Part shown: positions 1 through 13,295 of the stretch, piece after piece | Layout: each line of letters starts with the position of its first letter | How positions within the stretch are numbered: position 1 is the first letter of the stretch | Assembly (NCBI GenBank): GCA_031761405.1 | Contig: JASEVX010000037.1 | Location: 682,001 to 746,000 of the forward strand | Reading direction: 5' to 3' | From: Serripes groenlandicus | Taxonomy: Eukaryota > Mollusca > Bivalvia > Cardiida > Cardiidae | DNA: 64,000 nucleotides | Made by a program: the position numbers and the translations under genes | Notes under the pieces: model-generated | Database searches by the model: none | The model's input: the letters and a program-made list of their open reading frames with translations, nothing else | Told to the model about the DNA's origin: nothing

Positions 1-2364
1 CATATCTTAGTAACTACTTGATGCATTCCATTGAAAGGTTATACAACCCTATCTAACCATCACACCTATGAAAATAATCATGTTAAATAACACTATCCTG
101 CATATAATGCAAATTATCACCCACTAAGAAATTGTGGTTAATGTTTTGCATGCAACTACATTAGAGTCCATTATCTCAGTAACTTAAATAGGTGGTGGAA
201 TAGTCGAGCGCGCTGTCCTCCGACAGCTCTTGTTATTTGTTAAATAATTGTCTTGATGTGTTTTGCATTGCATTACATTGCTTAGTTCAGGCGAACTAGG
301 GCCATCATGGCCTTCTTGTTTAAAATATATTTTTCCTGTGTGATTTATTTTTAAACATGTAATTCAAATAAAAAGCAATTTAGAAAGTTATCAAACGAAA
401 AGGTTATAACTATCTTACTCAATGACATTGAAATGCACTTACATAGTAGTGCATGAATCATTTGAAATCATGACAAAAAGATATTTCTCAAAAGTGTATA
501 TTTTTTATCATGGTAACCATGGTAACCATGAATGATTGATATTTTGCACAATGACATTGAAATGCACTTACATAATAGTGCATGAAACATTTGAAATCAT
601 GACAAAAAATTATTTCTCAAAAGTGTATTTTTTTTATCATGGTAACCATGGTAACCATGAATGATTGATATCTTACAATGACATTGAAGTGCACTAACAT
701 ATTTCTACACTTTAAAATAAAATTATGTGGATTTAAGTTTGATTTTAATAAACTTTAAAACTGTTCAATTACTTTCCAATTACTGGTAATAAACATTGAT
801 TATCTGATACAATTGTTGTTATAGTGATTAGACAAAAGAATGTATATTTTCGCTAAAAATAAGAATTTTCAAAAAATGTTTCAACTTTTTAACTCTACAC
901 ATATGTAGGTTACTAAAAATGGTCATAACTCATTTTCGTCAATATACCTCATTTGGACCAAAAATCTCATGGCTGGTCACAAATATGACTTATTAGTTGG
1001 TTGAAAAATTCATCAGTTTTCGTGCACGAAAGTGTGTACTGTAAATTTAGCCCCATCAATGTTATGTTTTTCGCGGCAATAGGTAATTGCAAGTGATATA
1101 TTTTAGTTCTTTTTTTCATATTATTTAAATAAAAATGTTAAATGAATATCTTGTTATTAAAAAACAGCTGTTTGAGGTTACCCCTGATAACAGAAATAAA
1201 CATTTGTCACGTGACCCGGAAATGGCAAGTTCGACCCGAAACTGTCAAATTTACAGCTTGCAATTGCAGACACTAAAGAAACATTTTAACAAATTTGTAT
1301 AATTGTTGAATTATATCATCGTGGGGAGGAAGTATTTGTTTAACATTTTATGTAGTTTTGTTTCTCTCAACTTTCTTTTCAAAGAGACAAGATTCGTTAA
1401 TTTGATTACTGACCCGGAACTGTCGAGTTCACTGTACATATATTCAGAGACATATATATATTTCTATTTAGGTCTCTGATATATTGTACAAGTGTATACT
1501 CGTTCTTGTATGTATACACTATTTAGGCTCATTTAAGGACTTAGGAGACAAAAGTGGTTAAGTGATGTGAAAACTGCTTTCAAACTTAGTGTGTACAATT
1601 ATTTGTATTGAATGATGATATTATGTATACAGGTTTTATTATTGAAAAGAATGAAGAAATACAATATATATTTATAAATGAATTTTCCAGATTTTGTCTA
1701 TACTTAGATGGAGCATATGCATGATGCTTTGCCAAAAATGTTATTCAATTAACGAGCAAAAACACATGTATATTTGTATCAAGTTTGTGTACGCTATGTT
1801 ATAATTTGTCTAGTGAATCCATGTCTAACTGACACTCTGCCTTGGCGTCATTTATAATGTTATATTGACATAAAAGTAGTGAGGCTACACTGTTTCTAGG
1901 TCTAAATTACATGTATATGGTCAGTTAAGACTGGTGAGACTGCATAATATGATACATAGGCTCCTCTGAGTCTTCACTGGATACAGATGCATTATAACCC
2001 CAAATAACTTAATGCAGATCAATAATTGTAAAGTATCTATTATAAACGGACTATTTTATTATTCAAATCATAGCATACGTATATATTGATAAAAATGGTT
2101 TTGCGCAGACATGTATACAACTATACACATCTTGATTTTATTTTTATTGTGCAATCAGTAACTGTATGTATTTTTGTTTCGTTTCAGATCATGGAAATAT
2201 TGACAGGTTATTTAATGCGCAATACGCAACATTACTTGTGAAGAAGATTCATAATGACAGTATGGGATATTTTTACAACCAACCTTTATGTATTGGAAAA
2301 GTTGGGGTATATTAACTGTTATTTCCGGTTTGGTTTTTAGTTGAATCAGAGAAATAAAAGACAA
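1..2364. other. Non-coding AT-rich region with small repeats
   Basis: No gene is seen. 200-236 and 299-321 carry hairpin-plus-TCTTGTT ends of Helentron-like elements (GACAGCTCTTGTT and GGCCTTCTTGTTT). 420-705 is a separate tandem repeat. The rest shows nothing I can name. Confidence 0.5.
420..705. repeat. 128-bp tandem repeat, 2.2 copies
   Basis: Copies start at 420, 549 and 676 (CAATGACATTGA). Each full copy ends in a tandem 9-mer (CATGGTAAC twice). Confidence 0.85.
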
Positions 2365-2586
2365 ATGGCAAGTCGTGGACGCAACAAGACGGGTAGAAAA
2401 CAAAAACAAAACGACGTTAATGACATTTCTTCAAAGCTGGTAAAAGCAGCGAGTCGTTGTGACAAGTATTCTGGATGAAAGTGTTTATTCTGTAAAGGTA
2501 ACTCGGAAAACAATAACGGAATGGAAGAACAAATATCTAGGCTATATGTAAACGACACAAATACGAATCAAGGTTGCACAATGTGA
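2365..2586 (+). pseudogene. Basic reading frame with one internal TGA, unassigned
   Basis: An ATG opens a basic frame starting MASRGRNKTGRKQKQND. TGA interrupts it at 2476-2478. The same frame then continues with CLFCKGN, a Cys-x2-Cys pair, to a second TGA at 2584-2586. I do not recognise it. It could be a decayed retroelement ORF1 start or the first coding exon of an unknown gene. Confidence 0.25.
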
Positions 2587-2867
2587 TCTGTTTTTGTTTA
2601 CTATAATACAGGAAGATAACTGTGTAATTAACTAATTACTATGAACAAGACATTCAAGTAAATTATTTTGAGCTATAATACAGAGATGACACTTCTACAT
2701 GATAACTAACATTAAGTAGATCATTTTGAACTACATATTGTGTCACACAGGGGGATCATTTGTTTTGTTAAATGACCAGAGATGTAAAATTTAAAAGTTA
2801 AACTGTAAGTTAACTAGCATTAAATTTTGTCAACAGTAAGAGGCATGAATAAAAAGCATTGTGACAA

Positions 2868-2975
2868 AAGGAGAAATTGCTTGTATGGAGCAATTTCTTC
2901 CTCTGCTTCCATGTTTTCAAAAAGCCGTCTGCTGCAGAGGCGTCAGAAAGTGTCTATTTGAGGGAAAGGGTGATT
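2868..2975 (-). mobile_element. TTAA MITE, half copy
   Basis: Only the second half of the roughly 230-bp MITE remains: the hairpin (GAGAAATTGC...GCAATTTC), GCCGTCTGCTGCAGAGGCGT and the end GAGGGAAAGGGT. Confidence 0.7.
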
Positions 2976-2987
2976 GAAATATTATAA

Positions 2988-3520
2988 TTAGCTCCACTGG
3001 CTGAAAGCCAGTCGAACTTATGTCATGGCGAATTGTCCGTCGTGCATGCGTTAACTTTTTGCTTCAAACAACTTCTTCTCCCTAACCACTTGGCCAATTG
3101 AAATGAAACTTCCTCTCAATGTCCTCTCCTAAATTTCTTCATATTTTTTGGATCCATACAAAATTCTGGTTTCCATGGCAACCGAAAGAAAAAAATAGTG
3201 AAAACTTAAAAAAATCTTCTCCGAGGAAAGTGTCTAATTAGATTTTCTAATAATTTTGTAGAAATGTTCCTTGGGTGACCCTCTATCGGATTCCTTCAAG
3301 CCAAGTTGATTGGATGAAATACATAGTCGCCAGGGGGGCGGGGCTATTTTGCCGTATGTGGCTATAATGAAAACTTAAAATATCTTTACCTCAAAAAGTG
3401 TTTGGCAAATTTTCAAATAATTTTGTAGAAATGTTCGTTGGGAGACCCTATATCAGATTCCTTCAAGCGATATTGATTAGTCGAATTTTTTATTGATCAC
3501 AAAAGGAAAAAGCACATTAT
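2988..3520 (+). mobile_element. Helentron-like element fragment (TTAGCTCCACTGGC family)
   Basis: It begins TTAGCTCCACTGGCTGAAAG with a CTGGCTGAAAGCCAG palindrome and runs into about two copies of the roughly 170-bp core (AATAATTTTGTAGAAATGTT). No hairpin end was found. Confidence 0.65.
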
Positions 3521-3925
3521 GAGATTTAACTTCTGACATAAAGTTTAAAGATTTTCTGTTGCATCATTATTGTCTACAGCCTATATACATTCAAAGGTCA
3601 GTTTACTATATTTTTCTATGTATATTCAAGTTAATATGTACTCATCATGCAACAGAATTTTCATTGACAAAATATGTCCCTAATTTTTCAATTGTTGAAC
3701 ATAGTAATGGGAAGAAAAGTTTGAATATTTTAACAAAACTGTACATTTTGACCTGTTAATTTTTTTTGCATACTTCAAGGATTGGAAGAAATAATTGAAC
3801 GGAAACAATATCACAGGCTCTTTTTAAAAAAACTTTACCCAAATTTAAACCAATCTACAGCAGACAACTTTGAAAATATCTTTGCAAGCTCACTTTGGTA
3901 CAGCATGTTTCCTATTTTATTACTC

Positions 3926-4196
3926 AGTTTACCGTAGCTCAGTCAGTAGAGACACAGGCTGTTAATCCAGGGGTTGTGAGTTCGAACCTCAGATTGGTCT
4001 ACATTCCTTCTGACGTGACTACCACCAATGGGATTTCAGACTATGTTGAAAAGCAGCCAGTTGCTTGGAAAGAATGTTGTGTGAAGTACTGGTATGAGAA
4101 AGCCAAGAAACATATGAGTAGTTGAACTGGCTGCCGTGATATGACTGAAAGATTGATGAAAATGGTGTTAAACCCCAGTTAATCAATCAAACTATT
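3926..4196 (+). mobile_element. tRNA-derived SINE
   Basis: The tRNA-like head has A box TAGCTCAGTCAG and B box GAGTTCGAACC. The body contains TGTTGAAAAGCAGCCAGTTG and the tail is GGTGTTAAACCCCAGTTAAT followed by AATC repeats. It is the same family as 36337, 41680 and 26832 (reverse). Confidence 0.85.
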
Positions 4197-4361
4197 TTAT
4201 TACCTAATACTTTGAGACTTGGAAAACTTCCTCATCTAATACCCTTCTTTTCATTGTATACTAAATATGCTGAGTGTAGCCTATTTTTTGGGGTAAAAAG
4301 TATAAATTTTGATGTATTTTGGTTGTATAAGAGAATTGGACATAATTTAAAGAAAATCTAG

Positions 4362-4589
4362 TTAACCCTTTCCCTCATACGACAATTCTGCAGCAGATGA
4401 CTTTGAACATGTTTTGTCAACATATAGAAAATCTCTATAATTGAATGGATAACCTATGACTAAAAGTGGAAAACATTGTGGCAAAAGGAGAAATTGCTCG
4501 TTTTGAGCAATTTATTCTTTTGTCACTGTTTTCAAAAAGCCGTCTGCTGTAGAGGCGTCAGAAGGCGTCTATATGAGGGAAAGGGTTAA
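4362..4589 (-). mobile_element. TTAA MITE copy (orientation b)
   Basis: It is bounded by TTAACCCTTTCCCTCATA and TATGAGGGAAAGGGTTAA, with the internal hairpin GAAATTGCTCG...GAGCAATTT. Confidence 0.9.
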
Positions 4590-7130
4590 CACTCTGGAAG
4601 CCGCATGTTTTACTTGAACATGTTGAAACTTCCTCAGAATATTTGTTTGTATGATATCTACAGTACAGCTCACGCGGAAAACGCATCGTCCGCGAGCCAC
4701 CGCGGACAAATCTCAACGCGGACAAATATTTTGGTCCGCGAAGGTGGGTGAAATTCCACCCATCACCGCGATTTGTTTTTATGTCCATCGCGGACGCAAC
4801 AAGATAACCCCAGGGGGTTGATAAAACCGATCATCGTGGAGTTGCGGTGGAACCATCGCGGAATCGCGGTGATATATTTTTTTGAATAGATAAGCTTTTT
4901 CTCGCCGTTTTGCTGGGAGTTTTTTTTTAATTTTTAATTTTTATTTCATTACAGTACTAATAAATGTTGTTGAAGAGGATAATGATTATAAATCAGTACT
5001 AACTATAAAGCAGCATATATGCGTAACAACTTAATTCATTAAAATTCGTCAATACAATTCCCCTAAACTTGATATATTCTGTAAACGATACAACTACGTG
5101 ATAATAAAACTGTTAATTCTGCCTGAAAGATGTGTAGCTTACTTTAAATCTCACTAATAAATGCCGTAATTCTATTGTCAATCACCACAATTACCAATGC
5201 ATTGTTCATTCTTAATCGCATATAAATTATTTTTTTAAAAGTTGTTTCAAAGTTGGCTGAATAACAAAAACAAACTTTGCAAACAAAGAAGTATGAAGCG
5301 CCCATGTTAGTCCCGGATTTAATTAATCAACCAAAAACTAATTATCTGAATTGAAAGAGATTAAGAAGTCTCATTAATTGGCATGTTTTACTCATAAAAA
5401 TACTTGTAAATTAAGGTGACGCAAACAAATTAAAATGTGTTTCTCTCATCTATACATGTTTTCATACAAATTAAGCAATTATTTTCGGGGGCGGACACTT
5501 AAATCCATTACGCTATATAATCTGATTTGATGACGATTTACTCTTGTCCTCAACTTGCGTATGTCAATTGAAATTCAGTGTTCACATTTAAAAGGGATAT
5601 TTTGTGCGCTAGTCAAGAAAAGTCGTGTCAGGCGTATTGTTGTTTATGTGTTTGGATTAGCACGCACGCTGATAAACCACTTCTACATATAAGCCTGTAT
5701 TTTTTTAAACTAATTGACGTTACTGAGCTTTACGACAAGTTGCTTCATAATAAAGTGCAATACATAACTACATGTAAAATAAATTTTACTCTGTTTCTAC
5801 TCTGTATCAACACATTGCGTTAAAATGAAAATTTATCATTTTCAACAATATTACAATTGGATAATTTATTTATTAAGTTGATAAGAAAAGCTCAAAAATC
5901 AACAATCTGTCTTTATTAAGAGATTCAAGTACATGTACTGTATATACAAAATTCAAAGATATATATACAATGTACATGTACATGTACATGTATTGTAATT
6001 TAACAATATTTCTCTCTTACTAAAAAATGTGAGATAATCATATGTACGATAAACGTATATCCGATGTCCGCCATTTTCTATTACGAAACTTGACCTTATC
6101 GTAAACAAACACAATCTTCCACTGTTTTTCGAATAATTTGCTGAAATGGAATGAAATTTAGCAAGTTGTGTCATAAAATAATCGCAATTCGTCAATAAAC
6201 GTGTACATGTACATAATCGGAAAAAAACAACTTTTTAATAAAAGTATAACATTTTTACAGGTAAATATTGCGGTGGAATCGCGGTGATTTCAAAATAGAT
6301 AAGAATAGATAAGAAGCTCGAATCGACGACATGTCAATCGCGGTGATATAATTAGCCCGTAGGCGGTATTGCGGTGATCATATAGGTTGAATTGCGGTGA
6401 TTATCCGCGATGAAAAATATTTGTCCATCGTGGGATCGCGGAAAACGCGTTTTCCGCGTGAGCTGTACTGTAGCTTAAGTTCGAATATGTGTCCGATCCA
6501 GTAAAGAACTAGGTCACTTAGCCAAACACTGTAGAAAAATCTTGTTAACACTATAGACACTGCATTTTTGTATTGAGCAGTTTGAAACCTTGTCAGAAAG
6601 TTTGTCTTGATGATAGGCCAATTTCGAATATTGGTTATTTTGGATAAAACATTAGGGCACTAAGCCAAGTAGGAGGAAAATCTTGTTAAGACTCTGGAAG
6701 CTGCACTTTTAGCTTGAGCATGCTGAAACTTTGTCAGAATGATTGTTTTTATTAAATTTAGTTTGAATATGATTAATGTTTGTTAAAAAATTAGGTCACT
6801 ATGCCAAGTTGTAGGACAATCTTGATTTAACACTTAAGAGACCACAATTTTGACTTTAGCAGCTTGAAATTTTGTCAGACAGTTTTTCTTGTCGATATAC
6901 AGGCCAATTTAGACATTGGTCATGTTGAGTCAAAAATTAGGTCCCTTGATCAAATTTAAGAAAATATTTGTTAATGCTCTGGAAGCCATGTTTTTAACTC
7001 TAGCATGATGAAACTTTACCAGAATGTTTATCTAGGCTAAGTTCGAATATGGTCTGGTTAAAAACTAGGTCACTAGGCCAATATTGAGAAATATCTTGTT
7101 AACACTCTGGTCACCACATTTCTCTCAAAT
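4590..7130. repeat. Diverged ~125-bp tandem array, interrupted by a transposon
   Basis: Units repeat TTAACACTCTGGAAGCC, a GAAACTTTGTCAGAAT block and AAGTTCGAATATG at 4590-4658 and 6473-7130. Similar single units occur near 14160 and 16900. Confidence 0.75.
4661..6470. mobile_element. Non-autonomous pogo/Tc1-like DNA transposon, 1.8 kb
   Basis: The ends are perfect inverted repeats of at least 24 bp (CAGTACAGCTCACGCGGAAA... and its complement ending CTGTACTG) flanked by TA at 4659-4660 and 6471-6472. Subterminal GCGGTGAT and CGCGGACAAATAT motifs repeat at both ends. No transposase-like frame is present. The CAGT start and TA target fit Tc1/mariner, most like pogo/Tigger. Confidence 0.85.
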
Positions 7131-7217
7131 GTTCCTTGGGGGACTCTTTTCTAAGAGTGTTAAAATTAAGTTGATTCTTTAGATACTATAGATAACAAGC
7201 AAATTCAGAGAATCATG

Positions 7218-10200
7218 GTCCCCCGCCAGGGTCAAGGTCACAAAAATTGGTATTGATGGAAAGGGGTTGTCACAAGGAATACACATGTGAAATATGAAAG
7301 CAGTACCTATTACGGTTCAGAAGTAAGGGCCATAACTCCGTGAAAAATCATCCAACCGGAACGCAAACACGATATGCGCATCTACACTTGGTGGTGATCC
7401 TTCCTATGAAGTTTCATAAAATTCCAAAAAGCGGTTGCAGAGAAATAGCCCGGAAATGAATTTAGTCATACATAGCCTGATGGTGGAGTAAAGGGCCATA
7501 ACTCCGTGAAAAATAATCCAACCGGAACGCAAACACGATATGCGCATCTACACTTGGTGGTGATCCTTCCTATAAAGTTTCATCAAATTCCAAAAAGCGG
7601 TTGCAGAGAGATAGCCCGGAAATGAATTAAGTCATACATAGCCGGATGGTGGGGTAAAACTCCGTGAAAAATCATCCAACCGGAACGCAAAGACGATATG
7701 CGCATCTACACTTGGTGGTGATCCTTCCTATAAAGTTTCATAAAATTCCAAAAAGCGGTTGCAGAGAAATAGCCCGGAAATGAATTTAGTCATACATAGC
7801 CTGATGGTGGAGTAAAGGGCCATAACTCCGTGAAAAATAATCCAACCGGAACGCAAACACGATATGCGCATCTACACTTGGTGGTGATCCTTCCTATGAA
7901 GTTTCATAAAATTCCAAAAAGCGGTTGCAGAGAAATAGCCCGGAAATGAATTTAGTCATACATAGCCTGATGGTGGAGTAAAGGGCCATAACTCCGTGAA
8001 AAATAATCCAACCGGAACGCAAACACGATATGCGCATCTACACTTGGTGGTGATCCTTCCTATAAAGTTTCATCAAATTCCAAAAAGCGGTTGCAGAGAG
8101 ATAGCCCGGAAATGAATTAAGTCATACATAGCCGGATGGTGGGGTAAAACTCCGTGAAAAATCATCCAACCGGAACGCAAAGACGATATGCGCATCTACA
8201 CTTGGTGGTGATCCTTCCTATAAAGTTTCATAAAATTCCAAAAAGCGGTTGCAGAGAAATAGCCCGGAAATGAATTTAGTCATACATAGCCTGATGGTGG
8301 AGTAAAGGGCCATAACTCCGTGAAAAATAATCCAACCGGAACGCAAACACGATATGCGCATCTACACTTGGTGGTGATCCTTCCTATGAAGTTTCATAAA
8401 ATTCCAAAAAGCGGTTGCAGAGAAATAGCCCGGAAATGAATTTAGTCATACATAGCCTGATGGTGGGGTAAAGGGCCATAACTCCGTGCAAAATAATCCA
8501 ACTGGAACGCAAACACGATATGCGCATCTACACTTGGTGGTGATCCTTCCTATGAAGTTTCATAAAATTCCAAAAAGCGGTTGCAGAGAAATAGCCCGGA
8601 AATGAATTTAGTCATACATAGCCTGATGGTGGAGTAAAGGGCCATAACTCCGTGAAAAATAATCCAACCGGAACGCAAACACGATATGCGCATCTACACT
8701 TGGTGGTGATCCTTCCTATGAAGTTTCATAAAATTCCAAAAAGCGGTTGCAGAGAAATAGCCCGGAAATGAATTTAGTCATACATAGCCTGATGGTGGGG
8801 TAAAGGGCCATAACTCCGTGCAAAATAATCCAACCGGAACGCAAACACGATATGCGCATCTACACTTGGTGGTGATCCTTCCTATGAAGTTTCATAAAAT
8901 TCCAAAAAGCGGTTGCAGAGAAATAGCCCGGAAATGAATTTAGTCATACATAGCCTGATGGTGGAGTAAAGGGCCATAACTCCGTGAAAAATAATCCAAC
9001 CGGAACGCAAACACGATATGCGCATCTACACTTGGTGGTGATCCTTCCTATAAAGTTTCATCAAATTCCAAAAAGCGGTTGCAGAGAGATAGCCCGGAAA
9101 TGAATTAAGTCATACATAGCCGGATGGTGGGGTAAAACTCCGTGAAAAATCATCCAACCGGAACGCAAAGACGATATGCGCATCTACACTTGGTGGTGAT
9201 CCTTCCTATAAAGTTTCATAAAATTCCAAAAAGCGGTTGCAGAGAAATAGCCCGGAAATGAATTTAGTCATACATAGCCTGATGGTGGAGTAAAGGGCCA
9301 TAACTCCGTGAAAAATAATCCAACCGGAACGCAAACACGATATGCGCATCTACACTTGGTGGTGATCCTTCCTATGAAGTTTCATAAAATTCCAAAAAGC
9401 GGTTGCAGAGAAATAGCCCGGAAATGAATTTAGTCATACATAGCCTGATGGTGGAGTAAAGGGCCATAACTCCGTGAAAAATAATCCAACCGGAACGCAA
9501 ACACGATATGCGCATCTACACTTGGTGGTGATCCTTCCTATAAAGTTTCATCAAATTCCAAAAAGCGGTTGCAGAGAGATAGCCCGGAAATGAATTAAGT
9601 CATACATAGCCGGATGGTGGGGTAAAACTCCGTGAAAAATCATCCAACCGGAACGCAAAGACGATATGCGCATCTACACTTGGTGGTGATCCTTCCTATA
9701 AAGTTTCATAAAATTCCAAAAAGCGGTTGCAGAGAAATAGCCCGGAAATGAATTTAGTCATACATAGCCTGATGGTGGAGTAAAGGGCCATAACTCCGTG
9801 AAAAATAATCCAACCGGAACGCAAACACGATATGCGCATCTACACTTGGTGGTGATCCTTCCTATGAAGTTTCATAAAATTCCAAAAAGCGGTTGCAGAG
9901 AAATAGCCCGGAAATGAATTTAGTCATACATAGCCTGATGGTGGGGTAAAGGGCCATAACTCCGTGCAAAATAATCCAACTGGAACGCAAACACGATATG
10001 CGCATCTACACTTGGTGGTGATCCTTCCTATGAAGTTTCATAAAATTCCAAAAAGCGGTTGCAGAGAAATAGCCCGGAAATGAATTTAGTCATACATAGC
10101 CTGATGGTGGAGTAAAGGGCCATAACTCCGTGAAAAATAATCCAACCGGAACGCAAACACGATATGCGCATCTACACTTGGTGGTGATCCTTCCTATGAA

Positions 10201-11018
10201 GTTTCATAAAATTCCAAAAAGCGGTTGCAGAGAAATAGCCCGGAAATGAATTTAGTCATACATAGCCTGATGGTGGGGTAAAGGGCCATAACTCCGTGCA
10301 AAATAATCCAACCGGAACGCAAACACGATATGCGCATCTACACTTGGTGGTGATCCTTCCTATGAAGTTTCATAAAATTCCAAAAAGCGGTTGCAGAGAA
10401 ATAGCCCGGAAATGAATTTAGTCATACATAGCCTGATGGTGGGGTAAAGGGCCATAACTCCGTGAAAAATAATCCAACCGGAACGCAAACACGATATGCG
10501 CATCTACACTTGGTGGTGATCCTTCCTATGAAGTTTCATAAAATTCCAAAAAGCGGTTGCAGAGAAATAGCCCGGAAATGAATTTAGTCATACATAGCCT
10601 GATGGTGGGGTAAAGGGCCATAACTCCGTGCAAAATAATCCAACCGGAACGCAAACACCATATGCGCATCTACACTTAGTGGTGATCCTTCCTATGAAGT
10701 TTCATAAAATTCCAAAAAGCGGTTGCAGAGAAATAGCCCGGAAATGAATTTAGTCATACATAGGGGTAAAGGGCCATAACTCGTCAGGGTCAAGGTCACA
10801 AGGTCAAAAAAATTGGTATTGATGGAAAGGGGTTGTCACAAGGAGTACACATGTGAAATATGAAAGCAGTACCTATTACGGTTCAGAAGTTATGACCAAG
10901 GTTAAAGTTTTTGTGACAGCGTGACTGACGGACGGACTGACGGACTGACGGACTGACGGACGGACTGACGAATGAGAAATAATAGTCCCCAGCTTTCGCT
11001 AAAAGCGGGGGACAATAA
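7218..11018. mobile_element. Element carrying a large ~164-bp tandem array between repeated flanks
   Basis: The left flank (CAGGGTCAAGGTCAC...GGTTCAGAAGT, 7227-7325) is repeated to the right of the array (10784-10890). Then come GACTGACG short repeats (10921-10970) and a terminal hairpin GTCCCC...GGGGGAC at 10985-11013. It looks like one non-autonomous element whose core was amplified. Confidence 0.7.
7327..10763. repeat. 21-unit tandem array with higher-order structure
   Basis: Units of 161-168 bp start at GGGCCATAACTCCGTG or at a short variant TAAAACTCCGTG. Unit variants recur in a 3-unit (about 490 bp) and a 9-unit (about 1,480 bp) pattern. Confidence 0.92.
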
Positions 11019-11372
11019 ATAGCTTTGCTACTGGTACTATTTTACCCTTTCTACACTACAGACACATGTTGTCTAATCTTCAACAGATGGATGGTATGAG
11101 AAATTTCGACAGTTTTCTCAATGTTTTCCTCACACGTCGATACTTTTAGTTTCATCAATACAGATTTACCAATATCTTTAGTTAAACATTTTCAAATCAT
11201 CTGCTGTAGAGTTTATCCATGTGATAAATTACCTATCACAAATGTGTTTGTTTATCTAACTGTATCTACTGTCTACAATTCAAGAGTTTAATTATAGATC
11301 TCTGGAAATAAGGTTAACCCTGTCTTAAATCAATATTTGAACTGTATGCATTTCTTCTTTTTTGTTTACATT

Positions 11373-12480
11373 TTTAGCTCTACTGGCCAAAGGCCAGAAG
11401 GGCTTATGTCGTGGCGATTTGTCCGTCGTGCGTGCGTGCTTCCGTCCGTAAACAATTTCTTGTTAACATGATACAGTCTTCACTTTTGGATGTATCTCAA
11501 CCAAACTTATACAGTAGTTAGATATCCATGAGAGCTCGGTTCCTTTCGAAAACCAGCCAGATCCGCCCATGCATGACTGGATTATGGCCCTTGAAATGGT
11601 CAAAATTGCTATAAAAGAGCTTGTTAACACGATACAGTCTTCACTTTTGATTGTATCTCAACCAAACTTATACAGTAGTTAGATATCCATGAGAGCTTGG
11701 TTCCTTTCGAAAACCAGCCAGATCCGCCCATGCATGACTGGATTATGGCCCTTGAAATGGTCAAAATTGCTATAAAAGAACTTGTTAACACGATACAGTC
11801 TTCACTCTTGATTGTATCTCAACCAAACTTATACAGTAGTTAGATATCTATGAGAGCTCTGTTCCTTTCGAAAACCAGCCAGATCCGCTCATGCACGACT
11901 GGATTATGGCCCTTGAAATGGTCAAAATTGCTATAAAAGAGCTTGTTTACACGATACAGTCTTCACTTTTGATTGTATCTCAACCAAACTTATACAGTAG
12001 TTAGATATACATGAGAGCTCGGTTCCGTTCGAAAGCAAGTCAGATCCGCTCATGCATGACTGGATTATGGCCCTTGAAATGGTCAAAATTGCTATAAAAG
12101 AGCTTGTTAACACGATACAGTCTTCACTTTTGATTGTATCTCAACCAAACTTATACAGTAGTTAGATATCCATGAAAGCTCGGTTCCTTTCGAAAACCAG
12201 CCAGATCCGCCCATGCAAGACTGGATTATGGCCCTTGAAATTGTTCAAATTGCTATAATTGAGCATGTGAACACAATAGAGGCTCTATTTACTATCTGAT
12301 CTTCACCAAACTTAGATAGTAGTTAAATATTGATGAGAGCTTGGTTCCTTTTGAAAACCAGCCAGATCCGCCAAGACTGGATTATGGCCCATGAAATTGT
12401 AAAAATTGCTATAATACAGCTTGTGAACACAAAAGAGCCTCTATTTACTATCCGATCTTCACCATACATACATGCTCTGG
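11373..12480 (+). mobile_element. Helentron-like element with 161-bp core array
   Basis: It opens TTTTTAGCTCTACTGGCC with CCGTCCGT repeats, then has six or more units starting CTTGTTAACACGATACAG at 11459, 11620, 11781, 11942, 12103, 12264 and 12420. The right end is not resolved. Confidence 0.75.
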
Positions 12481-13295
12481 ATTGAAAATGACCAAAGAAC
12501 CATACCAGTAGAGCATTCTTGTTTGAAGTTATGTGACTTGTTTTGTAACTTTCCAAAAAATGGAACAATTGACCATCTTTTTCCCCCTCATACAATGGGT
12601 ACCGTCCCACAGCACTTTCAGTGCTTTGATGTTCTTTTAGTCCCGTTCGAATTTTTAGCAAACATTCGCTGCGATTGCATTTATTGGTAATTGTATTGGC
12701 GGCACAATACGTGACGTTGATTAATAAATATTGATTTGTAGAGATTTAATGTGTTTAAGACTTGTTTATAATTTAAATGCACGGTTATACGTTTGGAATT
12801 GACACCAATTAAATAGACAAGCACTTGCTTAAACTTTTCGAAAAGACGTGTATACTGCTTTTAACAGAGCCACTTCGAAATCTGGTACTTATCCTATTTG
12901 GAAAGTTAAACTATATTAACAAATACATGCTGACAAAAATCAATCTGAACAATTGTACAATCCTGATCTACAATATTCGCTAATCAGTTAATAGTTAGTA
13001 GCAAAGACCACCTCCGAACCATTTGACCGATGGAACTGATTTTTAATAAGCACGTGCCAGCAGTAAAGAACGAGACTAACCGCCATTACCGCGCTATATA
13101 ATTGTATATACTGTGGACTGCCCAACTCAACATTTATAACTTCATAAGCTTAGAATTGACTGTGGACTCTTCAAAAATGCAAAAACTGGACAAGTCCATT
13201 TTTACTAATTCTGCATTGAAAGGAAACCGAATTCAGCGGAAAAAGGGTAATATTTCTGTATTAGACAACGAATATTTAATTATTTATTCTTTCAG
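12481..13295. other. Intronic sequence upstream of GLS exon 1
   Basis: No repeat or exon is recognised. The frame open from 13102 into exon 1 shows no glutaminase similarity before 13296. Confidence 0.5.

Noticed and set aside
480..660. Perfect palindromes at the GGTAACCATGGTAACCATG sites
   Set aside because: The complement reads GGTTACC, so this is a direct 9-bp repeat and not a palindrome.
12323..12661. 112-residue - strand protein
   Set aside because: It lies largely in the 161-bp element array and has no recognisable domain.
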